This document shows, piece by piece, positions 52,171 through 63,056 of a DNA stretch of 64,000 bases. Each line of letters opens with the position of its first letter. The first letter of the stretch is position 1. The position numbers and the translations under genes are program-made. A model generated the notes under the pieces. That model worked only from the letters and a program-made list of their open reading frames with translations, did not search any database and was not told where the DNA came from. This stretch comes from Thermocladium modestius JCM 10088 (GTDB lineage Archaea > Thermoproteota > Thermoprotei > Thermoproteales > Thermocladiaceae), in assembly GCA_001315925.1 (NCBI GenBank), contig BBBF01000004.1, forward strand, positions 1 to 64,000, written 5' to 3'.

Positions 52171-53168
52171 TTGAGGGCGTACGCCATAGACTCCAGCTAC
52201 GCGGATCCAGCGCTCGAGTTGGTGGGCGGGGGGGTGCTCACCGTGGTGGCTTACGGCTACGTGGGGGGGAACGGGGGGGGAGGCGAGTCGGATAAGTTCG
52301 TGACGGGCACGGTCTTCTTCGAGGACACCAACGAGGTCGACAGGAACGTATCCATCTACTCGTCCATCAAGGAGCGCGAGCTAGCCATAAAGCTGCTGGG
52401 GGGGGAGAAGAGGAGGGGGGGGAAGAGGAGGGTCGATTTAATAGTGCTGGACGGTGACATAGCGCTGCACCCCCCCCTCCCCCCCTACAACCTGCCCAGC
52501 AGGAGGAGCGAGCGGAGCTTGGTGGAGAAGACAATGAAGCGGCTCCTCAAGGAGGCGGAGGCCACGGGCACCACGCTGGTGGGGTGGTGAAGAGGGTTAG
52601 GTCCAGGTACGTGTCCGCCGTGATGGATAAATGCCTCCCCCCGTCAACGATAAGCTGCTCATGAGCATGGTGCTGGGTAGGGGGGGGAGTACCTGGAGCT
52701 CGGCACATTCGGGGGGGAGCTACTGCCCAAGTGGGTCGACGTGAACTACGTGAAGTGCTGGGACGAGGAGGAGCACGTTAAGAGGAGGAGGGCAGAGGAG
52801 GGGGGGAGGAGCAACCTGGAGGCGGTGTTCAACTCGGAGCTGAGATCGCTCAGGGACGTGGTGGTCGCGTTCTATAAGGCGTTCAACTCATCAATAGCCA
52901 CAAAGGTGGAGGTGCTCGACTTCGGGGGGGGACTCGGCGTGGATAGGGTGGTGGGGGGGGTTCCTGGCTGGGCAGACCACAGACACTGGCTACCCATACA
53001 TACTGGACACAGTCGATACTGTGGTGAGGATAGACTCGCGGCTCCTCGACTACGTGAGGACGCTCCTAATAAAGAACGCAAACGAGGTGAGCAGCGACTT
53101 GATAAACGCATTGCTTCAATTAACTAACCCCCCAGAAGGCGTACCTGTACAAGCAATTAGAGGCGTAG
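52171..53168 (+). CDS. nurA: NurA 5'-3' nuclease (frameshifted)
   Basis: About 325 residues. The NurA opening AYAIDSSYADPALELVGG carries the catalytic Asp, and DLIVLDGDIAL supplies the second acidic residue; a basic helix KTMKRLLKEAEATGTTLVGV and late YPYILDTVDTVVRIDSRLL complete the RNase-H-like fold. TTG start 18 bases after the small ORF. NurA is the nuclease partner of HerA in processing DNA breaks; no mre11 or rad50 is present in the window. Breaks are at 52232, 52270, 52405, 52475, 52590, 52640, 52685, 52715, 52803, 52930 and 52965. Confidence 0.88.
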
Positions 53169-53217
53169 GCCTCAGTTGAGGCAGGGAGCGGAAAGGGGGG
53201 GAGCGGGGGGGGCGGGC

Positions 53218-53229
53218 AATATTTTTAAG
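53218..53229 (+). promoter_or_regulatory. TATA box for ileS
   Basis: AATATTTTTAAG centred 29 bases before GTG 53253. Confidence 0.6.
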
Positions 53230-53252
53230 TCCATTTTACGGACTCAGCGGCG

Positions 53253-56246
53253 GTGTCCGTTATTGATTTTGGACTGGACGGGTCGTTCAACTCAAAATCC
53301 ATAGAGGGCAAGGTACTTGAGTATTGGAGGGCAAATAAGGTGAAGCGAAAGTGGCTCGACGCCGCCGGCCCCAGGGGGGGGAGGTTCACCTTCCTCGAGG
53401 GACCGCCCACGGTGAATGGCTTTCCCCCCCACGTTGGGCACGCGAGGGGGGGGCGGACGTATAAGGACGTCGTGCTCCGCTTCAAGCACATGACTGGGTA
53501 CTCCCTGTGGGCCCAGGGGGGGTGGGACGAGCAGGGACTGCCCGTTGAGCTGGAGGCGGAGAAGGCGCTCGGAATATCCAGTAAGAAGGAGATAGAGCAG
53601 GTCGGGCTGGATAAGTTCTCCGATAAGTGCAATGAGTTGGTGGATTACTACCTGAGCCGGTGGGTGGAGGTTGGCACGGACAGGCTTGGCGTGTGGCTGG
53701 ACACCGAGAACGCCTACGAGACGCGTAGGCCGCAGTACATAGAGCACGTGTGGTCCCTCGTGAAGAAGGCGTGGGAGCGGGGGGGGCTCCTCTTCGAGGA
53801 TTACAGGGTACTGCCGTTCTGCCCCCAGATGCGAAACCGCGCTGAGCGATGCCGAGGTGGATCAGGGATATAAGGAGAGGAGGGACCCAGCCATATTCGT
53901 GAAGTTCAAGGTCATTGGCGAGGAGAACACGTACTTGGTGATATGGACCACGACGCCTGGACCTTGATAGACAACGAGGCCGTGGCCGTGAACCCCCCCT
54001 CATTCAAGTACGCCTACGTGGACGCTGGGAAGGAGGTGCTGGTGGTGGCCGAGAATCTCGTGGATCAACTCATGCACAAGTTCGGCGTGGGGAGCTACAG
54101 GGTATTGAGGAGCGTCAGCGGGAGGGAGCTGGAGGGGGGGCTTCAATACGAGCACGTGTACGACGGGAAGCCGCGCAGGGTGATAACGGCGGATTTCGTG
54201 ACCCTGGAGGACGGGTCCGGCCTCGTCCACGTGGCCCCCGGCCCACGGCCCTGAGGACTTCGAGGCCGCGAAGAGGCATGGAATACCGGTCACCAACACC
54301 GTAGAGATAAACGGCGTGTTCAGCTCAGGCCCGTTCAAGGGAAAGTACTTCCTGGACGTCAATTCCCTCGTGATAAAGGACCTTAAGACGAGGGGGGGCT
54401 TGCTTCTGCGTAGGGACGAGGTGTCCCACCAATACCCCACTGCTGGAGATGCGGCACCCCCCTCATCTACAGGGCGGACAAGCAGTGGTTCCTCGGCATA
54501 TCCTCGCTCAGGGATGCAATGTCGAGGGAGCTGAGCAAGGTGACTGTATACCCGGAGTCCCTGAGGAATAGGTTTGATGACTGGATAGCCAATATAAGGG
54601 ACTGGACGATATCCAGGTCAAGGGTGTGGGGGGGCACTCCCCTCCCCCATATGGCGGTGCAAGGGCGATCCGAGCAAGTTAATGGCTATTGGGTCCCTGG
54701 AGGAGCTGAGGAGAGTCGCCAAGCAACTGCCCGACGTGCCTCCCGAGAAGCTGGTTCACAGGCCCTGGATCGACATGGTTAGGATGGAGACGGAGTGCGG
54801 GGGGGAGTGGGTGAGGGAGCCTTCGTCATGGACGTCTGGCTGGACAGCGGGGGGGTCGCCTGGATAGCGGGGGGGCCCGACGGCTTGCGGAACCCCCCCG
54901 AGTGGGGGGGAGGGCTCTACCCATTCGATTGGGTGACGGAGGCCGTAGATCAAACCAGGGGGGGGTGGTTCTACTCCCTCCTCGCCACGTCAGTCCTGTG
55001 GATGGGCAAGGCGCCCTACAAGTCAATGCTGATCCAAGGACATATACTGGATAAGTACGGCCACAAGATGAGCAAGAGCAAGGGAAACGTGGTTTGGGTG
55101 AACGACATGCTGGAGAAGTACGGCGCCGACGCGCTGAGGCTTTACCTGCTGACCAAGGCCGCCCCCGGGGGGGACGCGTTGGCGTTCAACCCAGACGAGG
55201 TCAAGCTAACCCTAAACGCGTTGGGGGGGGTTCTGTGGAACTCCGTTAAATTCGCCAAGACCTACATGGAGCTGGACGGCTTCACCCCGGCCAAGGCGGT
55301 GAGGAACCCCCCCAGCTCCGCGAGGCCCGAGGATCTTTGGCTGATCTCCGCCGCCAACAAGATGATTAAGTCGGTGAGGGAGAGCATGGAAAGGATGGAG
55401 CTGCACCACGCCGCGAGGAAGTGGATGGATTTCGTCGTGGAGGACATCAGCCACAGATACATAAGGCTCATGAGGAGGAGGGCGTGGATGGAGGGGGGGA
55501 GAACGAGGACAAGCTGGCCGCCTATACGGCTCTCTACCACGCCCTCAGGGCGGCCATAGTGGTCGGCGCGATGTTCGTCCCCTTCACTGCCGAGTACCTC
55601 TACCAAGCCTTCCTGAGGAGCATGGAGGGAGGGCCCGAGAGCGTTCACTTAATGATGCTGCCCGAGCCGGATGAGCCGGCCATAAACGACGACTTGGAGG
55701 CGACGTTCGACTTGATATTCGAGATAGCATCCCAGGCGGCCAACATTAGGAACAAGGCGGGGGTGAAGCTGAGGTGGCCGCTCAGGGAGTTAGTTATCTC
55801 CGGCAGCGGCTCCGGTGCCTTGAGGCAGCACGAGGAGGTGCTGGCGTTCCTGGCCAACGTGAAGATCGTGAGGTTCACGGAGGAGGGGGGAGTGCGGGGA
55901 GGACCACGAGTCCGCCGAGGTTGGCGGGTTGAGGATATGCCTAAGCACGCGCATGGATGAGTCGCTGCTGCACGAGGCGCTCGCGCGGGAGTTGATACGC
56001 AGGATACAGGTGATGCGGAGCAAGTTGAACCTACAGATGGAGGAGAGGGCCAGGGTTAGGATAAGCACTAAGGACGAGGAGCTGCTGACCGCCATAACCA
56101 AGATGAGGGAGTACATAGAGGGCGAGACGCGGGCCGAGGTGTCGGTGGACCAGCCGAGCGGGACCGGCTTGTCGCAGGAGTGGGACATAGATGGAAAGAA
56201 GGTTGTGATAGAGCTGGCCAAGCAGGAAGCGAGCAGTACTCAATAA
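53253..56246 (+). CDS. ileS: Isoleucyl-tRNA synthetase (frameshifted)
   Basis: About 985 residues. Class I signature HVGHA in the reconstructed [30 protein letters not shown] typical of IleRS, editing-domain threonine-rich VIWTTTPWTLIDN, Zn-finger region reconstructed as [27 protein letters not shown], and [11 protein letters not shown] for ATP binding. The C-terminal anticodon-binding domain ends [17 protein letters not shown]. It charges tRNA-Ile. GTG start from TATA spacing. At least ten frame breaks occur at G/C runs (for example 53410, 53450, 53835, 54245, 54455, 54640, 54805, 54855, 55495, 55890). An essential single-copy enzyme cannot be broken this often, so the indels are not real. 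Confidence 0.95.
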
Positions 56247-56312
56247 ACGGCGACCCCCCCAGGAGATGAAACACTTCAATTCATTAATTAATATCTTTAG
56301 ATATTTTAGCGG

Positions 56313-57618
56313 TTAATCCTTACCGGGTCTCCAAGTCTCCCTGGATAGCGACACGCCCATCAGCATAGCGATTAATGAAGCGTATATGGATACCGCCCAA
56401 GCTGGGAGGAGGCCCATGGAGCCGCTCAGCGACAGTATAACGGACACTGCTGTGCTCCCCACTATAGCTCCCCCCCCGTTATAGGTGAAGCCAACCGCCG
56501 TGGCCCTGTACCGCTCGCTGAAGCTCTCCGCCAGGAAGGAGGGCAGCACTGAGAATATTGCCGCCTCCAGGAAGGCTTGAATGCTGAAGGCTATCAATAA
56601 CTGAACGGCACTCCCCCACGCTGGCCAGGTAAAGCAATGGACCCGCGGCCACGGTGAACACGGCACCGTAGAGGAGCATGCTCCTCCGCCTCCCGCCCAC
56701 GGCGTTTGACAGCGCGCCGCCGATCCACACGCCCGCCAGGGAGGCGAGGTTTATCACGGCCACGTAGGTCCCCCCCACCAAGTCGTTGGGGTACTTCTTG
56801 AGCTCCATGAATGCTGGATAGAAGCTGAGCGTGGCAGTGTTAACGAACAGGAGGCCAGTGGTTATGAGGAGGCCCACCGCCACGGTCCCCCCCGCCGACT
56901 CGCGGAGCATGGAGAGGAGGGGGGGTCTTCTCCACGGCCCGCCGCCTGAGCAGGCCCTCGAACGCTGGACTCTCGTAGGCCGCCCGCCTGATGAGGAAGG
57001 CAAGCGCGCCCGGTATGAAGAGGGTCAGGAAGAGAACCCTCCACCCACACGCCTGGAACTCGGGGCCGAATGCCGCGCCGAGGACGGCGAAAACGGCGGC
57101 AATCAGGAAGTAGCCCACGCCGAAGCCGCTTTGTATGAAGGAGCCAATGAAGGCCCTCCTCTCCGGGGGCACGCTCTCCATGGCCAGCGTCGTTCCCCCC
57201 CCGCCGTACTCCGCCCCCCCGGCGAACATTCCCTCGATGAATAGGAAGGCGTAGAGAAGCGCGGGGGGGGCCAGCAGGCCGACCTCACTGTACGTGGGGG
57301 GGAGAAGCCCCTTGGCGCCGCCGAAGATGGAGAAGCCGAGAACCGTGGTCGCCAGCATGTTCCTGCGACCGATCCTGTCCCCCCCAGGTAATTCCCGAAG
57401 ATTAGGGAGCCAATGGGCCTGGCCAGGGCCTCCACCGCGAAGCCGGCGAACGTCACCACCAGCCCCCCCAACCGCCCCCCCAGTCCGGCGGGGGGGAGGA
57501 ACGCCGAGCTTATGGTAACGCCAACCAACGCGTATGCTATTGTAGTGTAGCCGTCAAGCAACCACCCGGACCAGGCCGCGAGCACCTGCATCCACTGCCT
57601 CCCATCCAGTCCGTACAC
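56313..57618 (-). CDS. MFS metabolite:proton symporter (frameshifted)
   Basis: About 425 residues with 12 predicted helices. The first cytoplasmic loop has the MFS signature, reconstructed as GDRIGRRNMLATT; AYESPAFEGLLRRR is the middle loop, and GALSNAVGRRRSMLLYG is the repeated signature in the second half. Motifs fit the ShiA/benzoate-type symporter family (FAVEALARPIGSLIFG). GTG 57618 is chosen because the TATA box fits that codon and the frame above is a C-run artefact. Breaks are at 57490, 57385, 57300, 57275, 57215, 56915, 56770, 56690, 56610 and 56470. Substrate unknown, likely an organic acid. Confidence 0.85.
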
Positions 57619-57640
57619 GGAGGGGGGGAGGGGGGGAACC

Positions 57641-57652
57641 ATTTATTTAAAG
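57641..57652 (-). promoter_or_regulatory. TATA box for MFS gene 56313-57618
   Basis: CTTTAAATAAAT on the minus strand; 28 bases before GTG 57618, close behind the start of a divergent gene. Confidence 0.6.
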
Positions 57653-57703
57653 CCTTGCGGCGGCTTCGCTGGGCGGCCGGCGTCCTGGGCCTTTGACGCA
57701 ATG

Positions 57704-57713
57704 CCTTAAAAAA
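57704..57713 (+). promoter_or_regulatory. TATA box for pantoate kinase
   Basis: CCTTAAAAAA centred 25 bases before GTG 57733. Confidence 0.6.
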
Positions 57714-57732
57714 CGAATGACTGGGAACCGGC

Positions 57733-58672
57733 GTGTCAGCGGAGGTTTTCGCTCCGGCCGTCGTGTCGAGCATGTTCGAGGCATGCCTCAAGGATGGGGA
57801 GGGCAATCCAATAAGGGACCCGTTGAGGGTGGGCGCGCGGGGGGGCCGGCTTCGCCGTTAGCGCTGGAGTGAGGACTAGGGTTCGCCTGGCTGAGGGGCG
57901 GGCGTGAGGGTCTACATAAACGGGCGGCTGGAGGAGGCCAGGACCACGGTGAACGCTGTGAGGATAGCGGCTAGGCTGCTTGGGTACGCGGGGGGGGAGT
58001 TGAGGTGGAGCACGAGGTTGGCGTGCCGATAGGCTCTGGCTTCGGGACGAGCGCGTCCGGCGCGCTCGGAGCCGCCCTGGCCCTCTCGCTGGCCTTGAAC
58101 CGCCCCCCTCTCGCTCGTGGGCGCCGTCAGGGTAGCGCATGAGGCCGACGTGGTCAGCGGCACCGGGCTCGGCACGGCTGAGGGGGGGTTGCTGGCGGGG
58201 GGGCGTTGGGGGGGTCGTGATAGAGCCTGGGGGGGCGCCGTGGTTCGGCTCCATAGATAAGATACCGTTTAGCGAGGGCTTGGCTGTGGTCTCCGTCCAC
58301 TTCGGCGGGGGGGTGGAGAAGTCCTCAGTATTGTCATCCCAGGAAGCCCTCGCCCGGGTCAACGAGGCGGGGGGGAGGAAGGCCGTGGAGAGGGTTAGGG
58401 CTGACCCCACCGTTAAGACCCTGCTGAGAGAGGCCAGGAGGTTCGCGGAGGAGTCTGGGATTGGGGGGGACCCGGACCTCCTCAGGATGGCGGATGCATT
58501 GGTGGAGGCGGGCGCCATAGGTGCTTCTCAGAACATGATTGGGAAGGCAATACACGCCATAGTGAGAGGGGAGAGGCTGGGCGATGTGTTGAGGACGGCG
58601 CGAGGCTTCGGCGGTTCCCTCATAGTATCCTCGATATATGATGGAGGGCCCAAGGTGATCAACGCGCCTTAA
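57733..58672 (+). CDS. Pantoate kinase, GHMP family (frameshifted)
   Basis: About 305 residues. N-terminus MSAEVFAPAVVSSMFEACL, the glycine-rich phosphate loop VPIGSGFGTSASGALGAALA, VAHEADVVSGTGLGTAEG, and the C-terminal ARGFGGSLIVSSIYDGGPK. This is the archaeal COG1829 kinase that converts pantoate to 4-phosphopantoate, replacing bacterial PanC in coenzyme A synthesis together with phosphopantothenate synthetase. The partner gene is not in the window. Breaks are at 57845, 57998, 58110, 58190, 58215, 58235, 58308, 58372 and 58468. Confidence 0.88.
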
Positions 58673-58793
58673 CTGGATCCCCCCCTGCGGCGTCGTTCCT
58701 CATCGAGCATTCATGAGCCGCGATTTGGCATGGCCCCCCCGCCTCTCGACGCGCACAGCCCATGGCTGGTCAATGGGTGGCATTAAGGGGCAT

Positions 58794-58804
58794 TGCTTAA
58801 TAAA
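58794..58804 (+). promoter_or_regulatory. TATA box for MFS gene 58829-60054
   Basis: GCTTAATAAAG centred about 29 bases before GTG 58829. Confidence 0.55.
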
Positions 58805-58828
58805 GTATAGGGGGGGAATCGGCAAGCC

Positions 58829-60054
58829 GTGAATCACTCGGTGGAGGGGGGTGAGGGCTAGATCCATTGCCGGGGGGGCTTACCTGGGGGGGTGGGTTCT
58901 GGACGGCTACGACGCGCTGCTCGTGGTCCCCATAATGCCGCTGCTGGGTCGATTGTTCTTCCCCCGGCCCCCTACTCGCTGTTGGGCGGCTTATCCACGC
59001 TCGTTGCCACGCTGGTGGGTAGGCCCCTGGCGCGCCGTGATGGGGGGGTATGTGGGGGGGGATAGGTTTGGGGAGGCGGGTCGGCCTCCTGGCCACTGTT
59101 ACTGGGTACAGCTTCTCCGCGCTGGGCTTGGCATTAATGCCCACGTATGCCTCCATGGGAGCAGCCGCGCCCGCGTCGTTCCTATCATTGAGGTTCCTGC
59201 AGGGAGCGTTCCTGGGAGCGAGTTCGGGCCCGGCACGGCCATGATAATGGAATGGAGCAAGTGGAGGAGCGAGTTCGCATCGGCCTTCACGCAGAGCGGC
59301 TACCCCATAGGCGTCATAATGGCCACCCTCGTGAATGCGGCTTCGCCTCAATGATGGGGGGGCCCAGCTTCTACGCGGTGGGGGGGTGGAGGATCTACCT
59401 GGCGACGGGCGCCGTCGCGGCGTTGATAACGTTGATTGTCAGGAGCAGGCTGGCGGAGTCGCCCAAGTGGTCCCCGCCCCGGGTCAATCCATTAACCGCG
59501 CTGTTCAAGTCAGGCGGGGGGGCGCTGGTTTGGGGGGGGATCCTCTTCACGGGTGGTCTCTTGACCGTGTACTACTCGACTTACCTAGTATACCCGGACC
59601 TCCTAGCGTTCCTAGGACGGGCCTCGGAGATTCCTGGACTCACCCTCGCCGCTACTGTGGCCGCGACAGCGGCCGTGCTGCTGGCGGGCTCCTTGGCTGC
59701 GGGCGTGGGCAGTAAGCCATTGATTGTGGGCAGCCTGGTCGCGGCTGTGGTTCTCGCCCCCCTATTCGCTACTCATCAACCCAGCCCAGTCTCGCTCGTG
59801 GCGTTGGCGTTCGTGGAGAACTTCCCCCCCATGGGTCTCGTTCCGCACGTCCTGATCAACGAGTTCGGGCAGCATTATAGGGCCAGCGCGTTGGGCGTCT
59901 CGTATAATTGGGGGGGCCTCCTAATAGGGGGGGTGGGCGCCCATGCTGGTGGGCCTGGCGTCTCCCCCTTGGGCTCGGCATGCTGATGGGGGGGATGGCG
60001 GGCGGGGGGGCCGCGCTGGCCGTCGCGGGCCTAGTCGCGTTAACGCGCCGCTAA
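58829..60054 (+). CDS. MFS transporter (frameshifted)
   Basis: About 400 residues with 12 predicted helices. WVLDGYDALLVVPIMPLLG is the start of helix I as in sugar-acid/aromatic-acid symporters; the loop signature reconstructs as GYVGDRFGRRVGLLAT; LRFLQGAFLGAEFGPGTAMI matches helix IV of that family; RLAESPKW is the central loop. GTG 58829 is used instead of 58851 from TATA spacing and one repaired G run. Breaks are at 58870, 58890, 59045, 59058, 59345, 59517, 59538, 59826, 59915-59935 and 59992. The stop overlaps the convergent propeller gene stop by two bases. Confidence 0.85.
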
Positions 60055-61442
60055 CCGCTGAGCGTTGAGGCGGCGGGGGGGTGGGGGGGTCGCCTCCACA
60101 GCATTATAACCGCTATTAGTGCCAGGATGATCACCGCAATGGCCGCTATTAAGGCTATGCCTAACGGAGTGAACTCGATGCCGGTTGCCCCCCGGTTGAA
60201 GCCGGTTGCGAGGTGGTGGGTGACTGGGCCTTGTTGATAGGCGACGTTGTTGGGGGGGTGGGCGCGGTGGGGGGGAGGGGGGGGACGTGGAGGTGGTGGG
60301 TGGCTTCACCGCGTTGCTCTGCGTGGCTATCACTGAGACCATGTTTGAGCCGTAATCCGCGACGTATATGTACCATTCGAGGGATCGTAAACTAGATCGC
60401 CTGGATTCGCTCCAACAGTTATGTTGGCTATCACGGCGTTAATTGAGGGATCTATCACTGAGACGGCGTTGGAGCGTGATCGGTCACGTATAAGTATCCA
60501 TTGGATGGGTCATAGATCACGTCCACGGGCTCCCTTCCCACGGCTATCTCAGCTATTATTGAATCGGTGCTTGGATCTATGACGGATATCATGCTGGAGT
60601 TGCGGTTGATGACGTATAAGTGGCCGTTCGATGGATCATAGAAGATGTGGACCGGCTTCATGCTGTCCGCTATGTTGGCTATCACGGCGTCCGTGGAGGA
60701 ATTTATCACTGAGATCGAACCGGAGCCTGCGTTGGCGACGTATATTAAACCATTTGATGGGTCATAGAATATGTTGCCCGGGTAAGTACCCACGGTCACG
60801 TTGGTTATCACCGTGTTTGTTGATGAGTTTATGATGGATACCGCGGCGGAGCGTAATCCGCGACATACATATAGCCGTTTGAGGGATCGTAGGCAATGAC
60901 GATGGGCCACTTCCCCCCCACTGGGATGCTCGATATGACGGAGTTGTTCGAGGGATCTATGACGGAGACGGCGGCGGAGCCGTAATCCGCGACGTATATG
61001 TACCCGTTCGAGGGTCGTAGGCAATGGCGAGCGGGTACAACCCAACCCTCACGTGGGCCACCACGGCATTGGTGGATGGATCTACGACGGAGACCGCGTG
61101 GGAGCCAAAGCCGAAGGAGGCGTTGGTAACATATAAATAACCATTGGACGGGTCATAGAGGATTATGCCAGGCCATTTCCCCCCCACCGTTATGTTGGCC
61201 GTGACCGCATTGATGGATGGGGGGGTGATGACGGAAATCGTAATTGAGCCGAAGTTGGCCACGTATATGTAGCCGTTGGATGGGTCGTAGATCATCACAA
61301 ACGGATTTGTTCCCGTCTTTATGCTGGATACGACCTGGCCGGCATTGCTTTGGGCAATCATAGTGCCCGCGAGAGGTAGGAGGGCCAGGATTGAGAAAAA
61401 CGCCAATCCCATTATTGCGGCTCTGTAAGTTGACAATTGCAT
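60051..61442 (-). CDS. YVTN beta-propeller surface protein with C-terminal anchor (frameshifted)
   Basis: About 460 residues. An N-terminal signal helix (AAIMGLAFFSILALLPLAG) leads to about eight 42-residue blade repeats, each with a YDPSNGYIYVAN-like core, then a Pro/Thr/Ser-rich stalk and a membrane helix (ALIAAIAVIILALIAVIML) with basic tail. YVTN propellers are found in archaeal surface-layer proteins and usually bind ligands or partners; no enzymatic site is visible. The leaderless ATG agrees with the upstream TATA box. Short indels occur near 61010, 60855, 60475 and in the stalk. The TAG overlaps the convergent MFS stop. Confidence 0.88.
60375..61290 (-). repeat. Eight tandem coding repeats of about 126 bp (YVTN blades)
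   Basis: The minus strand repeats a unit coding D-P-S-N/T-G/A ... Y-V-A/T-N at about 61280, 61147, 61007, 60880, 60755, 60631, 60502 and 60378. Units are similar but not identical, typical of protein-domain repeats rather than of a DNA element. Confidence 0.8.
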
Positions 61443-61464
61443 AAATTATGAAGTATGCATTGGC

Positions 61465-61473
61465 AATATAAGG
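61465..61473 (-). promoter_or_regulatory. TATA box for propeller gene
   Basis: CCTTATATT on the minus strand, 27 bases before ATG 61442. Confidence 0.6.
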
Positions 61474-61582
61474 CTTTTGGCCTCGTAGAAATCCACATGG
61501 TTACGAACACGGCGGGCGCCGGGGCCGCGCCTAGCGAGTTAAGCCGTTAAAGCGCATGGCCATGAAGGACATGTGGAGGGCA

Positions 61583-61891
61583 TCATTGCTTTCCGCTCCT
61601 CAACTCCCTTAGACCTACCCTCATGAGGACCCGCGCCAAGTCCATCGGAGGAATCCTCCCCCCCTCAACTCCTCCCAAGCGCTCCTGCCCATGACGGCTA
61701 TGGCCCTCCCGGATCCCCCCCCGACCTCCAGCCACTTGATAACGGCCTCCCCCCCATCCCGTGCGTTCACCACAGGTATGACCCCCCCGGGCCCAGGCCC
61801 CCCTAATTATGGGCAGCCCCGTCTCTATCGCTCAACAGCATAGATATGCTCCCCACGTCCCGGTCCGCCACGACCACTATGAGGCATCCAC
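61583..61891 (-). CDS. Hidden small protein of about 100 residues (frameshifted)
   Basis: No single frame covers the 500-base gap, but joining frames at the C runs gives a coherent protein. It contains CLIVVVADRDVGSISMLLS, then TGLPIIRG, VIPVVNARDGGEAVIKWL, GRAIAVMGRSAWEEL and a basic end RIPPMDLARVLMRVGLREL, stopping at TGA 61583. A GTG at 61891 sits 29 bases below an AT block shared with the divergent MFS gene. Alternating beta strands and helices suggest a small alpha/beta domain. Family unknown. Confidence 0.4.
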
Positions 61892-61915
61892 GCCGGGTTA
61901 ACCGCGGGCCCCCCC

Positions 61916-61925
61916 GTTAAAAATC
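61916..61925. promoter_or_regulatory. Shared AT-rich promoter element
   Basis: GTTAAAAATC lies 26 to 31 bases from possible starts on both strands (TTG 61946 or GTG 61952 to the right, GTG 61891 to the left). Confidence 0.45.
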
Positions 61926-62858
61926 ATTACAGGCCATCGGGGGGGTTGCCCGTGAATCGTTCCCAACGGAGGCGGGGGGGCTCTAGGCATCCTTATAATA
62001 AGCACGCCAGGCCGCTTCGCATGGACAGGCGAGGCCCGGGGGGGCTCATCTTACTGACCACGTCGCTTGCCGCATTTCAAACCCCCCCCTTCAACTCCAC
62101 GGTGCTCTCCTTCGCGGTGCCCACCCTGGGGGGGAGGGAGTTCCACGCGTCCCTCTACTCGCTCGTCCTCGTGCCCATAGCGTACCCAGTACCGCTCCCC
62201 CCCGCTCATGATTCTGCTGGGGGGGCGGCTGGCCGACATCCACGGCAGGATAAAGGTATTCAGGGCAGGCTTCGTAGCGATGACGGCCGGGTCGCTGATC
62301 GGGGCGGCGGCCACCGGCCTCCCCACGCTAATCGCTGCCTCGCTGGTGATGGGGGGGCTTCGGCTCAGCGATACTGTCGCCCACCTCCACCGCCGTAGTT
62401 AGCCAAGTCTTCCCGCGGGGGGGGAGGAGGGGGCTTCGCCCTCGGCATCAACGCCATGTCGGTCTACCTGGGGCTCACGTCGGCCCCCTTCCTGGGCAGG
62501 GCATGATGCAATTCCTGGGCTGGCGATACGTCTTGCTGATGAGCGCGGCGTTGGCGGTGTTGGGCCTGGGGGGGGTCTCGCTGGAGTCAATGAGGGAGCT
62601 GGACCTGGGGGGGAGGCGGGGGGAGGCAATGGCTGCGGCGGGGGGGCCGTTACGTTTGGATCGGCGCTCCTATCAGCAGTGGCGTATATGGTGATGTCGG
62701 CCGTGTATGGATGGTCGAGGTTCATCTATCTGCCGGCCATTTCCATAGCCATGCTTGCCGCGTTCGCCGTCGTTGAGACTCGAACCGAGTTCCCCCCCAT
62801 GCTGGACCTGAACCTGTTCAGGCGAAACGCTCAATTTGGTGTTTATGGGGGGGAGGGA

Positions 62859-63056
62859 GGGGGGGAATTATGGCATAGGGATGTTGCGGCATTGTATAGT
62901 TTGAGGAAGGGAGCTGAGGATGTGAGTCCCGTGCCGTTGGGGGGGTCGAAGGAGTCCCATGACCCACCTATTATTAAGTTTGGTAGGTGGTTGAGGCTAA
63001 GTCCCTACACTCGATCATGATTGAATACAAAAAGAGTGAAATGAAAGCGTAGGGAC
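62859..63056 (+). mobile_element. IS200/IS605-family tnpB 3' remnant with possible right-end hairpin
   Basis: The frame ending at TGA 63020 reads WHRDVAALYSLRKGAEDVSP then PLGGSKESHDPP and RWLRLSPYTRS. W/x-H/D-R-D-V-x-A-L followed by a short PLG-rich, basic tail is the C-terminus of archaeal TnpB (IS605 OrfB) proteins; the RD carries the last RuvC acidic residue. No tnpA, no TnpB N-terminus and no left end remain. Directly after the stop comes an inverted repeat as in IS605 right ends. About 200 bases in total. Confidence 0.7.
63001..63056 (+). repeat. 8-bp inverted repeat at end of tnpB remnant
   Basis: GTCCCTAC at 63001-63008 and its exact complement GTAGGGAC at 63049-63056, separated by 40 bases that include the tnpB stop. 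The MFS coding sequence resumes two bases later, so this marks the right boundary. Confidence 0.7.

Noticed and set aside
60375-61290. Regular 126-bp repeats as a CRISPR or satellite
   Set aside because: Units are diverged, have no constant short repeat plus variable spacer pattern, and keep a protein reading frame of YVTN blades.
62859-63056. Functional transposon
   Set aside because: Only the last part of tnpB and a possible right-end repeat remain; no tnpA, left end or full RuvC domain is present.
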